From Bacteroidales bacterium (GTDB lineage: Bacteria; Bacteroidota; Bacteroidia; Bacteroidales; UBA7960), in the NCBI GenBank assembly GCA_003557965.1, contig PWND01000199.1, forward strand, positions 1 through 7,389: 7,389 nucleotides of DNA. The letters run 5' to 3'. Made by a program: the position numbers and the translations under genes. The notes beneath the pieces were generated by a model that was not told where the DNA came from, searched no databases, and saw only the letters and a program-made list of their open reading frames with translations. This document shows, piece by piece, positions 1 to 7,188 of this stretch. Positions within the stretch are counted from its first letter, which is position 1; each line of letters opens with the position of its first letter.

Positions 1-198
1 AAGCCACATGCCTATCCTTTATTTAATGTATATTCTCAAATCGTTTACAGCTTAAAAAGTTCGGATGTTGAAACTGTTATTATAAACGGAAAAGTTGTTA
101 TGGATAATAGAGAAGTTGTAAATATTGATGAGAAAGCTTTATATAATAAAGTTGACAGCCTTACAAAGGAAATAATCAAACATGTTGAAACAAAGTAA
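1..198 (+). CDS. Amidohydrolase, C-terminal fragment (MTA/SAH deaminase-like)
   Basis: This is the last 65 codons of a gene whose start lies upstream of the window; the frame is open from base 1 and ends at TAA 196-198. The visible part contains PLFNVYSQIVYSLKSSDVET followed by an NGKVVMDNREV segment. Known amidohydrolases of the MtaD/SsnA/cytosine deaminase group end in this way: a substrate-pocket loop, then a strand returning to the beta-sandwich domain that reads V-x-V-NGK-x-V. The best match is 5-methylthioadenosine/S-adenosylhomocysteine deaminase, a cytosolic metal-dependent enzyme converting SAH or MTA to the inosyl forms. The metal-binding HxH and the catalytic His/Asp residues lie outside the window, so the substrate cannot be confirmed; other aminohydrolases (guanine, cytosine, chlorohydrolase-like) remain possible. 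The family assignment is fairly sure and the exact enzyme is an inference. The gene meets guanine deaminase tail to tail with a 3-nt gap. Confidence 0.72.
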   Translation, partial: KPHAYPLFNVYSQIVYSLKSSDVETVIINGKVVMDNREVVNIDEKALYNKVDSLTKEIIKHVETK

Positions 199-224
199 AA
201 TTTAGTAATCTACTTTGTTTTCAA
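185..224. terminator. Bidirectional stem-loop shared by two convergent gene ends
   Basis: TTGAAACAAAGTA at 185-197 pairs with TACTTTGTTTTCAA at 211-224, giving a 13-bp stem with one unpaired base and a 13-nt loop that contains both stop codons (the + stop partly lies in the stem). The right arm is followed on + by an A/T stretch (aaatttta). The stem codes for the last residues of both proteins. Its position between convergent genes with no other spacer suggests a factor-independent or attenuating terminator acting in both directions. The pairing is seen; the function is inferred. No long U tract is present, so efficiency is uncertain. Confidence 0.5.
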
Positions 225-675
225 ATTTTATCCACTCTTCAAAAGGAGCGTTGTAGTTCTCCGTTTTAATATTTATTGTTTGAATACTTCTTTTATCAAT
301 TGATAATGGTATTTCTTTATATATAAAAGAATCATCAAAACCTGCCTTGGCTGCATCACCATTAGAAGCAGCAAAAACAATCATCTTCGGCCTAGCCCAA
401 TATATAGCACCAAGGCACATCGGGCAGGGCTCACAACTGGCATAAATAATGCAATCGTCAAGTTGAAATGAACCAAGCTTTTTACATGCTTCCCTTATTG
501 CAACTACCTCAGCATGAGCGGTAGGATCATTAGTGCCTGTAACCTTATTTACTCCTGTACTGATAACCTTATCATCTTTAACAACAACAGCTCCAAATGG
601 GCCTCCCTGGCAAGTTTTAACATTTTCTTTTGCTAACCTTATTGCTTCTTTTAAAAACTTTTCATGGTTATTCAT
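202..675 (-). CDS. guaD: Guanine deaminase (cytidine deaminase-like fold)
   Basis: The enzyme deaminates guanine to xanthine and ammonia in the cytosol, as part of purine salvage and catabolism. From the ATG at 675 the protein is 157 aa, close to the 156-aa Bacillus subtilis GuaD, which it resembles along its whole length. Residues 24-31 give GGPFGAVV, 49-60 NDPTAHAEVVAI, and 81-96 CEPCPMCLGAIYWARP. The zinc ligands are therefore H54, C84 and C87 and the proton shuttle is E56. The AGFDDSFIYKEI segment near residues 111-122 and the aromatic-rich C-terminus ending KVDY match GuaD rather than the tRNA adenosine deaminase TadA. An in-frame TTG at 702 would add nine residues (ANKKYQVN...), but the ATG aligns with the family start and has AGGTGA just upstream (683-678), so the ATG was chosen. 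The gene is divergent from the dGTPase gene and converges on the amidohydrolase gene. No defect is seen. Confidence 0.93.
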   Translation of the reverse strand: MNNHEKFLKEAIRLAKENVKTCQGGPFGAVVVKDDKVISTGVNKVTGTNDPTAHAEVVAIREACKKLGSFQLDDCIIYASCEPCPMCLGAIYWARPKMIVFAASNGDAAKAGFDDSFIYKEIPLSIDKRSIQTINIKTENYNAPFEEWIKFENKVDY

Positions 676-784
676 ATTCACCTGGTATTTCTTATTAGCC
701 AATAACTTTTTTAAATTAATTATATTCAGAAGGTAAAGTTATGATAATTTCAATTTATTGTAAAACATAACTACAAGATTTTTT

Positions 785-826
785 TTGACAATATCATATT
801 ATTACCTAATTTGCAATTAATTTTGC
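785..826 (+). promoter_or_regulatory. Candidate Bacteroidota promoter for the dGTPase operon
   Basis: A TTGACA at 785-790 carries the TTG element, followed after 19 nt by TAATTTGC at 807-814. This is one base short of the Bacteroidota -7 consensus TAnnTTTG. An exact TAnnTTTG (TAATTTTG) lies at 818-825 but has no TTG element at the usual distance. Either could start transcription 60-75 nt before the dGTPase ATG. No matching element was found on the opposite strand for guaD in this 0.2-kb divergent region, which is otherwise plain AT-rich sequence. Confidence 0.4.
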
Positions 827-894
827 TGATTATTAATCCCCGGAAAAATAAAGTATTTACAAATAAACAGAAATACAATTTAATACAATAATTT

Positions 895-2232
895 ATGCTA
901 ATGAATTGGAAAAAATTACTTTCGCCACAACGTTTTATGCGTGAAGATATTCCTCCCGGTAAGTGGGTTGACATAAGATCAGAGTTTCAAAGAGATTTTG
1001 ACAGGATAATATTCTCATCCCCTTTTCGCAGGCTGCAAAGCAAAACTCAGGTGTTTCCCTTGCCTGAAAAGACCTTCGTACACAACAGGATGACACACAG
1101 CCTTGAAGTAGCTTCCGTAGGAAGGTCATTGGGCAACTTAGTATTCAATATGCTGGAAAACAAACTTTGTAATAGTGATGCCGGCATCGTAAGTGAAATT
1201 GGCTCAGTTGTGGCAACTGCATGCCTGGTTCATGATATGGGCAATCCCCCTTTTGGACATAGTGGAGAAAAGGCTATTTCAAACTTTTTTCATAAAGGTG
1301 AAGGCGTAATACTTAAAAAACATTTCAATGAGCAACAATACAATGACCTTGCTGCATTTGAAGGAAATGCGAACCTGCTTAGGTTGCTCACTCACAAATT
1401 TCGCGGCAGAAGAGAAGGTGGATATGCTATGACCTACGCAAGCCTGGGTACAATAATTAAATACCCTTATAGTTCCTTGCTTTCTAAAGACAAAAAAAAA
1501 TATGGGCATTTTTACTCTGAAAACGAACCTTTTGAAAAAATCATTAAGCATTGCGGAATACCTAAGATCTCCGAAAATCCTTTGATTTTTGCACGACATC
1601 CTTTAGTTTACCTTGTTGAAGCTGCCGATGATATTTGCTACCAGGTAATGGATATGGAAGATGCTATGAAGCTAAATATCATTCACAAGAATCAACTTAT
1701 TGAGCTTTATATGGATTTTTTTAACCCAAAAACAGATGCAGGAAGAATTAGAAAAATTAATCAAACGATAAAAGAAGTTAGCGACAGTAATGAGCAAATG
1801 GCTTTTCTAAGAGCCATGGTTATTGGGAAACTCACTGAAGAAACTGCAAATGCATTTGTTGATAATTATAATGAAATAATGCAAGGAAGTTTTGAAAGCA
1901 AGTTGTTAAAACACATAGATGAAAAACCCCTGAAAGCATTAAAAAATATAGCTGAGATTGCAATAAAAGAGGTTTATAAACACCCTTCTGTTGTAAAAAT
2001 TGAAATAGCTGGTTATAATGTGCTTGGTGCTCTTATGTCGGAGTTTACAAATGCATTATTAAATACTGAAAGTGACTATTCCGAGAAAATATTATCCCTG
2101 CTTCCGGCTCAGTACCTTCCTGAATCTGACAATATGTATGATAAAATGAGGTCTGTTACTGATTTTATTTCTGGCATGACTGACAAGTATGCCGTTAATG
2201 TGTACCGACAAATAAAAGGTATTGACCTGTAA
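895..2232 (+). CDS. dgt: dGTP triphosphohydrolase (dGTPase, HD superfamily)
   Basis: The enzyme cleaves dGTP (often other dNTPs as well in this family) to the deoxynucleoside and inorganic triphosphate, controlling dNTP pools in the cytosol; members act as hexamers and are relatives of SAMHD1. The 445-residue product contains the dGTPase signature SSPFRRLQSKTQV (41-53), then HNRMTHSLEV with metal ligand H68, the HD pair H113-D114 in LVHDMGNPPFGHSGE, FEGNAN (155-160), and the last metal ligand D245 in VEAADDICYQ. All HD-domain ligands are present, so the enzyme should be active. Length is normal for the Bacteroidota form. Two in-frame ATGs (895 and 901) give MLMNWKKLL or MNWKKLL; as I recall the family, starts read MNW..LL, so 901 may be the true start. 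No clear Shine-Dalgarno site is seen. A nine-A run at 1492-1500 encodes K200-K202. The DUF2400 gene follows 30 nt downstream, probably on the same transcript. Confidence 0.95.
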   Translation: MLMNWKKLLSPQRFMREDIPPGKWVDIRSEFQRDFDRIIFSSPFRRLQSKTQVFPLPEKTFVHNRMTHSLEVASVGRSLGNLVFNMLENKLCNSDAGIVSEIGSVVATACLVHDMGNPPFGHSGEKAISNFFHKGEGVILKKHFNEQQYNDLAAFEGNANLLRLLTHKFRGRREGGYAMTYASLGTIIKYPYSSLLSKDKKKYGHFYSENEPFEKIIKHCGIPKISENPLIFARHPLVYLVEAADDICYQVMDMEDAMKLNIIHKNQLIELYMDFFNPKTDAGRIRKINQTIKEVSDSNEQMAFLRAMVIGKLTEETANAFVDNYNEIMQGSFESKLLKHIDEKPLKALKNIAEIAIKEVYKHPSVVKIEIAGYNVLGALMSEFTNALLNTESDYSEKILSLLPAQYLPESDNMYDKMRSVTDFISGMTDKYAVNVYRQIKGIDL

Positions 2233-2262
2233 ATTTGCAGAAAAAATAACAGCGGTGAAAAA

Positions 2263-3069
2263 ATGAAAAACTTAAAAGAATTTTTAGATAATCGCGTAAA
2301 GCTATATAATACCAAAAGTTTTATCGTAAGCGATCCTATCAGCATACCTCATAAATTCAACAAAAAAGAAGACATTGAAATAATTGGTTTTTTAACATCA
2401 ATGATTGCATGGGGCAAAAGAAAAAGCATAGTTAAAAGCGGTAATAGATTAATTAATATACTTGAAGAACAGCCTCATGATTTTATCAAATCTTTTTCTG
2501 AGAAAGACTTAAAGCGAAGCCAGGATTTCGTACACCGCACATTTAATTCTTTTGACCTTGAATACTTTTTATTTTCTTTAAAAAACATATACCTTAAATT
2601 TGGAGGCCTTGAAGAAGTGTTTTCTTCAGGTTATGAAAAAACCGGTGATATAAAAAACGCCATAGTTCACTTCAGAAATGTTTTTTTTGAGCTTCCTTAC
2701 CAGCAAAGGACATCCAGACACGTTAGCAATCCCGAGAAAAAATCTGCGGCAAAAAGAATTAATATGTTCTTAAGATGGATGGTAAGAAAAGATAATAATG
2801 GTGTTGACTTTGGATTGTGGAACCGAATTCCGCCTTCAGCATTATGTTGTCCTTTGGATGTTCACTCAGGCAATGTTGCAAGGGCATTAGACATGTTAAA
2901 AAGAAAGCAAAATGACTGGCAAGCTGTTGAGGAGCTTACAAGCATTTTACGAAAACTTGACCCTGATGATCCTGTTAAGTATGATTATGCATTATTTGGC
3001 ATTGGTGTTTTTGAAAACTTTAATAATAAAAATAATATCAAAAACAAATTACCTCAGCAACAAAACTAA
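2263..3069 (+). CDS. TIGR02757/DUF2400 family protein
   Basis: This 268-residue protein of unassigned function matches the TIGR02757 (DUF2400) family, which is common in Bacteroidota and also found elsewhere. Typical family features are visible: DPISIPHKF near residues 24-32, EIIGFLTSMIAWGKRKSI (39-56), FVHRTFNSFDLEYF (89-102), KRINMFLRWMVRKD..GVDFGLW (165-186), CCPLDVHSGNVARAL (195-209) and the KLDPDDPVKYDYALFGIGV end (231-249). The PLDVHSGNVAR stretch resembles the LDTHVxRVxxRL helix of HhH-GPD DNA glycosylases (EndoIII/Ogg), so a nucleic-acid repair or binding role is possible; this is an inference. No signal peptide or membrane segment is seen, so it is probably cytosolic. The final 18 residues are an Asn/Lys/Gln-rich tail beyond the conserved core. 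The gene starts 30 nt after the dGTPase stop, with a weak GCGGTGA ahead of the ATG, and looks translationally linked to it in an operon. Confidence 0.9.
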   Translation: MKNLKEFLDNRVKLYNTKSFIVSDPISIPHKFNKKEDIEIIGFLTSMIAWGKRKSIVKSGNRLINILEEQPHDFIKSFSEKDLKRSQDFVHRTFNSFDLEYFLFSLKNIYLKFGGLEEVFSSGYEKTGDIKNAIVHFRNVFFELPYQQRTSRHVSNPEKKSAAKRINMFLRWMVRKDNNGVDFGLWNRIPPSALCCPLDVHSGNVARALDMLKRKQNDWQAVEELTSILRKLDPDDPVKYDYALFGIGVFENFNNKNNIKNKLPQQQN

Positions 3070-3076
3070 AATAGCA

Positions 3077-3102
3077 CTTTATTTCTGTGAAAGAAATAAA
3101 AG
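3077..3102. terminator. AT-rich hairpin between convergent genes
   Basis: TTTATTTC (3078-3085) pairs with GAAATAAA (3093-3100) around a 7-nt loop, and C3077 can pair with G3102 across a bulged A. It fills most of the 37-nt gap between the DUF2400 and peptidase stop codons and could end transcription from both sides. The stem is almost all A-T and no long U tract follows, so it is at best a modest terminator. Confidence 0.4.
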
Positions 3103-3106
3103 CAAC

Positions 3107-5527
3107 CTAATCCTCATTTTTAAGATATTTATCAAACCACTCTACCCATTCCCAATGCATGTGTAGTATCGATTCTCTGGCCCTGTACCCATGTCCTTCA
3201 TGAGGAAGCATAACCAGCCTGGCTATTGCGCCATGGCCGCGTAAGGCATCATAATATCTTTCACTTTGCATAGGATAAGTTCCTGAATTATTATCATCAG
3301 CACCATGTATTAATAAAATTGGAGTTTCTATCTGATGGGCAAATGAAAAAGGCGACATCTTATGATAAACTTCAGGAGCTTGCCAGTAGGTTCTTTCTTC
3401 CGCCTGAAACCCGAATGGTGTTAATGACCGGTTATAAGCTCCGCTTCTGGCAACACCTGTTGCAAAGATATCAGAATGCGATAATAGGTTGGCAACCATA
3501 AATGCACCATAGGAATGGCCTGCTACTCCAATCCTTTCAGGATCACTAATATCCATATCTAGCAGTTTATTTACAGCAGCTTCAGCATTTGCAACGAGTT
3601 GTTCAACAAAAGTATCGTTGGGTTCTTCGTCACCTTCCCCCACAATAGGAAAGCTTGCATTACTAAGAACGGCATAACCTTGTGTTACAAGCATTACAAC
3701 CGATGTTGCCCCCAGGCGTGTATATGTATAAGGTGAACCTCTTACCTGCCCGGCTGCATCTGCGCTAATAAATTCCCTTGGATATGCCCACAGAATTGTT
3801 GGGAGGCGCTCTCCTGAATCTGGATCGAAATCTTCAGGAAGGTATAGCGTACCGGACAAAGAAACGCCATCCTCTCTGTCATAATGAATCATTTCCCTTT
3901 TTACATTTCTAAGCTGCGGAAAAGGATCAGGATAATCGGTTATCTGTGTTAGTGTATCATCAAGTACATTTCTTATGAAAAAGTTAGGATGTACCTCCTG
4001 CGACTCTCTTCTCGTAATAATTAAACCATTATCAGGGTCAATAAGCCTGACTGCATACTCGTACCATGGTGACTCACACTGCCAAAGCCGTTCTGTTTTG
4101 CCGGTACGAATATTATACCTGTCAATAAATGGCATATTCCCTTCAGGAGAAGCACCCTGCCCACTTAGGAATAAGTTCTGGCCGGTCTTATCAAACAGCA
4201 ATACATTATAGCCACTCTTATTACTTTCTTGCAAAAAACTACCAGGATGATTATAACGGTCTTCTACTGAATAATCAAAGATTTTACTTTTTGCCAGAGA
4301 CTCGTCTTTTGGGGTAAAGTGTGATGAAACAAGCCTGCGATCACGCCTCCAGTATTCATTAATTATAGCAAAATTGTCATTCCCCCATAAAATACCTGAA
4401 AACCTAAGTTCAAGTTTAATACTCTCAACCGGCTCACCATTGAATGGTGCTTTCAAATAAAAAACCTGGTCGCGATAATCAGAGTCAACTGCTGGGTCGC
4501 CATCATCTAATGCTTCTACCCAAAACAATGTAGCAGGAGAATCCGCCCTCCAGCGAACTGCCCTTGGCCCTTTTCTTACAGCATCAAAACCCTGGGGTAT
4601 ATCATCAGCTAAAGGAATGTCAGCAATAACCTGTTTTACATTTCCACTACTAATATCTATAACTGAAAATTGCTGAGGGAACCTGAAAAACGGCACTATA
4701 TATGAATATGGCTTTTTTATGGTGTTAACCAATAAGTAATTGCCATCAGGCGATGCGCTAAAATACCATACAACTTCAGGCTCACCAATTTTCTTTTTGT
4801 TCCCATTTGTAACATTTACGCTATAAAGTTGTGATGTAGCATAATAATCAAAGATCTCTTCATCATACCTGTCGCTTAATAAGTCCTGGTATGTCCTTAC
4901 AGCAGCCCTCCTGCCTTTGCTCTCCTGTATTACAGGCGCATCAGCAACTAAAGGCCTTTGCGGAGCCTCTCCCCTTCCTTCAACAACAGATGTAAAAATT
5001 ATAGTTTCGCTATCTGACAACCACTCATAAGCATTTCTCATTACTTCATTAACAAAAAGTCCGGTGACTTTTTCAGCAACAAACTCTTCAACATCAACAA
5101 CCCATAACTCTATTCCATTATTTGTTGTATTTGTAAAACTAACGTAATTACCATCAGGTGACCACTGAAAATTTCTAATTCTTGGGAAATCAGGCAGACC
5201 GGTTATTGTTTGTATGCTTTGTCCGCTTATGTCTGATATTGACAAACCAACCCCATAACTAGCCCTGCTTGGCCCATTCGTATGAGGATCAAACCTCATT
5301 CCGCCAAGGCGAAGTTCTTCGGCAGCTAAATCAGGCAAGGATAACAAACCGGGATTTTCTACAAATAAAATTCTTTCATTAAGAGGGCAAATCCTCATCG
5401 TTGGAGTTGCGGGCGCATCAACCAGTTCAATAATTTCCTCCGGGGGAAGCATATAAGCATCCTGCTCTTGTGATTTGGCAAAATAGCTTAATGCTAATGT
5501 GAGTAATACAAATAAAAATGTTTTCAT
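3107..5527 (-). CDS. Secreted S9-family serine peptidase, glutamyl endopeptidase-like
   Basis: An 806-residue prolyl-oligopeptidase-type peptidase. Residues 1-19 form a Sec signal peptide (MK, then a hydrophobic run to LSYFAKS, cleavage likely before Q20); there is no lipobox Cys, so the enzyme is probably periplasmic or exported. Residues about 30-540 hold beta-propeller-like repeats, including SPDG motifs at 123-126 and 259-262. The C-terminal alpha/beta-hydrolase domain (about 545-806) has nucleophile S672 in GHSYGAF, probable D745 in HGADDNN and H779 in PHEGHGY. The tract SGAYNRSLTPFGFQAEERTY and the MQSERYYDALRGHGA and RARES segments closely recall plant chloroplast glutamyl endopeptidase (CGEP, MEROPS S9D), which cleaves after Glu. 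A role in breaking down peptides in the envelope is therefore likely; Glu specificity is inferred from that similarity. The gene appears monocistronic, is divergent from the aminotransferase gene and converges on DUF2400. By eye it is less AT-rich than its neighbours. No frameshift or missing triad residue is seen. Confidence 0.92.
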   Translation of the reverse strand: MKTFLFVLLTLALSYFAKSQEQDAYMLPPEEIIELVDAPATPTMRICPLNERILFVENPGLLSLPDLAAEELRLGGMRFDPHTNGPSRASYGVGLSISDISGQSIQTITGLPDFPRIRNFQWSPDGNYVSFTNTTNNGIELWVVDVEEFVAEKVTGLFVNEVMRNAYEWLSDSETIIFTSVVEGRGEAPQRPLVADAPVIQESKGRRAAVRTYQDLLSDRYDEEIFDYYATSQLYSVNVTNGNKKKIGEPEVVWYFSASPDGNYLLVNTIKKPYSYIVPFFRFPQQFSVIDISSGNVKQVIADIPLADDIPQGFDAVRKGPRAVRWRADSPATLFWVEALDDGDPAVDSDYRDQVFYLKAPFNGEPVESIKLELRFSGILWGNDNFAIINEYWRRDRRLVSSHFTPKDESLAKSKIFDYSVEDRYNHPGSFLQESNKSGYNVLLFDKTGQNLFLSGQGASPEGNMPFIDRYNIRTGKTERLWQCESPWYEYAVRLIDPDNGLIITRRESQEVHPNFFIRNVLDDTLTQITDYPDPFPQLRNVKREMIHYDREDGVSLSGTLYLPEDFDPDSGERLPTILWAYPREFISADAAGQVRGSPYTYTRLGATSVVMLVTQGYAVLSNASFPIVGEGDEEPNDTFVEQLVANAEAAVNKLLDMDISDPERIGVAGHSYGAFMVANLLSHSDIFATGVARSGAYNRSLTPFGFQAEERTYWQAPEVYHKMSPFSFAHQIETPILLIHGADDNNSGTYPMQSERYYDALRGHGAIARLVMLPHEGHGYRARESILHMHWEWVEWFDKYLKNED

Positions 5528-5530
5528 ATC

Positions 5531-5540
5531 GCAAAGTTTA
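5531..5540 (-). promoter_or_regulatory. Possible -7 element just before the peptidase start
   Basis: Read on the minus strand, 5540-5531 is TAAACTTTGC, a TA-N3-TTTGC form of the Bacteroidota -7 motif (consensus TA-N2-TTTG). It sits three bases before the ATG, so transcripts would begin at or near the start codon and be almost leaderless. No TTG element is found at the normal distance upstream. This is weak and could be chance in AT-rich sequence. Confidence 0.22.
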
Positions 5541-5686
5541 TATAATTTTAATTATCCGTTTTTGATACGTAAAATTACATTTAATTATTCCATCATTTTG
5601 TTAAATAAGTCTAAGTTTTAATTGATTGCATTCCCTAGATTCAAGTTAAAAACATTCAATTTTTTTTTTATAATGTGGAAATTTAC

Positions 5687-5694
5687 TATTTTGC
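5687..5694 (+). promoter_or_regulatory. Possible -7 element for the aminotransferase gene
   Basis: TATTTTGC at 5687-5694 is a near match to the Bacteroidota TAnnTTTGC motif (one spacer base short). A ten-T run at 5660-5669 lies where a TTG element would be expected, and could act as an AT-rich upstream element. Transcription would start about 5700, giving a leader of roughly 35-40 nt. The rest of the 5528-5739 divergent region is AT-rich with no other recognisable signal. Confidence 0.3.
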
Positions 5695-5739
5695 GAAGCA
5701 ATTAAAGAAAAATATTATAACCAAAAAATTATAGAAAAC

Positions 5740-7053
5740 ATGAAAGATACACCCATTCCATTTGAAATAGTAGAGAAGCAAATTGAACTAATGAATTTAT
5801 CCAGTGTAGGTAAAGCATCAATAAGAGAAATCAAGAGGCTTGTGGATAATATAGAACAAGCTACCGGGCAAAAATATATACGAATGGAAATGGGGATACC
5901 GGGCTTAGCTCCATGCCAAATTGGTGTAGATGCCGAAGTTGCAGCACTAAAAGAAGGTGTGGCTGCAATATATCCTGATATAGATGGTATTAAACCATTG
6001 AAAAATGAGATTTCCAGGTTTGTAAAACTATTTATGAACACAGAAGTAAACCCGGGTGGCTGTATTCCTACAGTTGGTTCTATGCAGGGAAGTTTTGCAG
6101 CTTTTACCACCCTGGTCAGGATGTACAAGGAAAGAGACACGATATTGTTTATTGATCCGGGCTTCCCTGTACATAAGCAACAATGCAAAGTGCTGGGGAT
6201 TCCGGTTGAAAGCTTTGACGTTTACAATTATCGTGGTGAAAAGCTAAGGAAAAAGTTGGAAGAACATCTATCAAAAGGTAATATTGCCGGGCTTTTATAT
6301 TCAAATCCAAACAATCCAAGCTGGATATGTTTTACAGAAACAGAATTAAAAATTATTGGTGAACTTGCAAATAAGTACAACGTTGTTGTAATGGAAGACC
6401 TGGCATATTTTGCTATGGATTTTCGAAGAGATGTTTCAAAGCCGGGCGAGCCTCCGTTTCAGTCATCTGTTACTCAATACACTGACAATTACGTATTGTT
6501 TATTTCAAGTTCGAAAGTTTTCAGTTATGCCGGCCAACGTATTGGAATGATGGTAGTATCGGACCACTTATTTAATACTAAAGCGCCAGACTTACTAAGG
6601 TATTACGGGTCTGATTCGTTTGGCCGTGCTATGATATTTGGCACTGTTTATGCACTAAGCTCCGGGACCAGCCACTCGGCACAATATGCCCTGGCAGCTA
6701 TGCTTAAAGCAATAAATGATGGGGAATATGACTTTATTAGTGTTGTAAAAGAGTATGGAGAAAAAGCAAAAATAATGAAGAAAATGTTTCTCGATAACGG
6801 TTTTAAGCTTGTTTACGATAAAGATGAAGACGAACCAATTGCTGATGGGTTCTACTTTACAATAAGTTATCCGGGGTTTAGCGGTGAAGAGCTAATTGAA
6901 AAATTAGTATATTACGGAATTAGTGCAATCTCATTGGCAATCACTGGTAGTGAACGTATGGAAGGCCTTAGAGCATGCGTTTCATTAATAAGCAGAGACC
7001 AGTTTCCGGACCTTGAATACAGGCTAAAGAAGTTTCATGAGCATCATGGGTAG
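5740..7053 (+). CDS. PLP-dependent aminotransferase, class I/II (fold type I)
   Basis: A cytosolic enzyme expected to move an amino group between an amino acid and a 2-oxoacid using pyridoxal phosphate. The 437-residue length is usual for the class. Visible features are the glycine-containing TVGSMQGSFAAF (111-122, cofactor phosphate region), SNPNNPSW (188-195, class I PNNP motif with N192), VVVMEDLAYF (215-224, with D220 for the pyridine nitrogen and Y223), SSSKVFSYAGQRIGM (256-270, Schiff-base K259 and phosphate-binding R267), and R411 in GLRACVSL, which should bind the substrate carboxylate. The enzyme therefore looks complete. The amino-acid substrate cannot be read from the sequence; aspartate, alanine or aromatic aminotransferase activity are all possible. 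The gene stands alone: divergent from the peptidase gene and followed by the tRNA region. The start at ATG 5740 has no strong Shine-Dalgarno site, as is usual in Bacteroidota. Confidence 0.93.
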   Translation: MKDTPIPFEIVEKQIELMNLSSVGKASIREIKRLVDNIEQATGQKYIRMEMGIPGLAPCQIGVDAEVAALKEGVAAIYPDIDGIKPLKNEISRFVKLFMNTEVNPGGCIPTVGSMQGSFAAFTTLVRMYKERDTILFIDPGFPVHKQQCKVLGIPVESFDVYNYRGEKLRKKLEEHLSKGNIAGLLYSNPNNPSWICFTETELKIIGELANKYNVVVMEDLAYFAMDFRRDVSKPGEPPFQSSVTQYTDNYVLFISSSKVFSYAGQRIGMMVVSDHLFNTKAPDLLRYYGSDSFGRAMIFGTVYALSSGTSHSAQYALAAMLKAINDGEYDFISVVKEYGEKAKIMKKMFLDNGFKLVYDKDEDEPIADGFYFTISYPGFSGEELIEKLVYYGISAISLAITGSERMEGLRACVSLISRDQFPDLEYRLKKFHEHHG

Positions 7054-7077
7054 TTGATTTGGGATAAGTATTGCTAT

Positions 7078-7101
7078 CACTGAAAATCAGCCTAATCAGT
7101 G
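7078..7101 (+). terminator. Weak hairpin after the aminotransferase gene
   Basis: CACTGA (7078-7083) pairs with TCAGTG (7096-7101) around a 12-nt loop, 24 nt past the aminotransferase stop. It is not followed by a U run, so it may help end transcription but is not a clear factor-independent terminator. Confidence 0.25.
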
Positions 7102-7157
7102 TCACTTCTGCTGAGCAAAGTCAATAAAAAATATTTTTAAAAAAAATATTTTATTTC

Positions 7158-7188
7158 TTGCCAAAATAAAGCAATTAACTATCTTTGC
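7158..7188 (+). promoter_or_regulatory. Bacteroidota-type promoter ahead of tRNA-Ser region
   Basis: TTG at 7158-7160, then exactly 19 nt, then TATCTTTGC at 7180-7188, matches the TTG-N19-TAnnTTTG consensus of the Bacteroidota primary sigma factor in full. An A/T-rich tract with repeated AAAATATTTT-like blocks (7125-7153) lies immediately upstream and may act as an UP element. Transcription should start near 7193-7196, leaving a leader of about 95 nt before the tRNA-like sequence at 7291. No coding gene follows in the window, so the tRNA-Ser unit is the likely target. Confidence 0.75.

Noticed and set aside
533..736. 67-codon plus-strand frame overlapping the guaD 5' part
   Set aside because: It overlaps conserved guaD coding sequence and shows no homology that I recognise.
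703..894. Possible riboswitch or small RNA in the guaD-dgt divergent region, suggested by the purine genes
   Set aside because: No purine-riboswitch core or stable multi-stem structure could be recognised; the sequence is plain AT-rich with promoter-like elements.
1279..1599. 106-codon minus-strand frame opposite dgt
   Set aside because: It is antisense to a clearly conserved dGTPase region and encodes no known motif.
2912..3166. 84-codon plus-strand frame at the DUF2400/peptidase junction
   Set aside because: It is a different frame of the conserved DUF2400 C-terminus running into the antisense of the peptidase gene; hydrophobic residues reflect AT-rich sequence.
5715..6188. 157-codon open frame on the minus strand opposite the aminotransferase gene
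   Set aside because: It lies opposite the well-conserved aminotransferase coding sequence, has no recognisable domain, and its composition is that of an antisense shadow.
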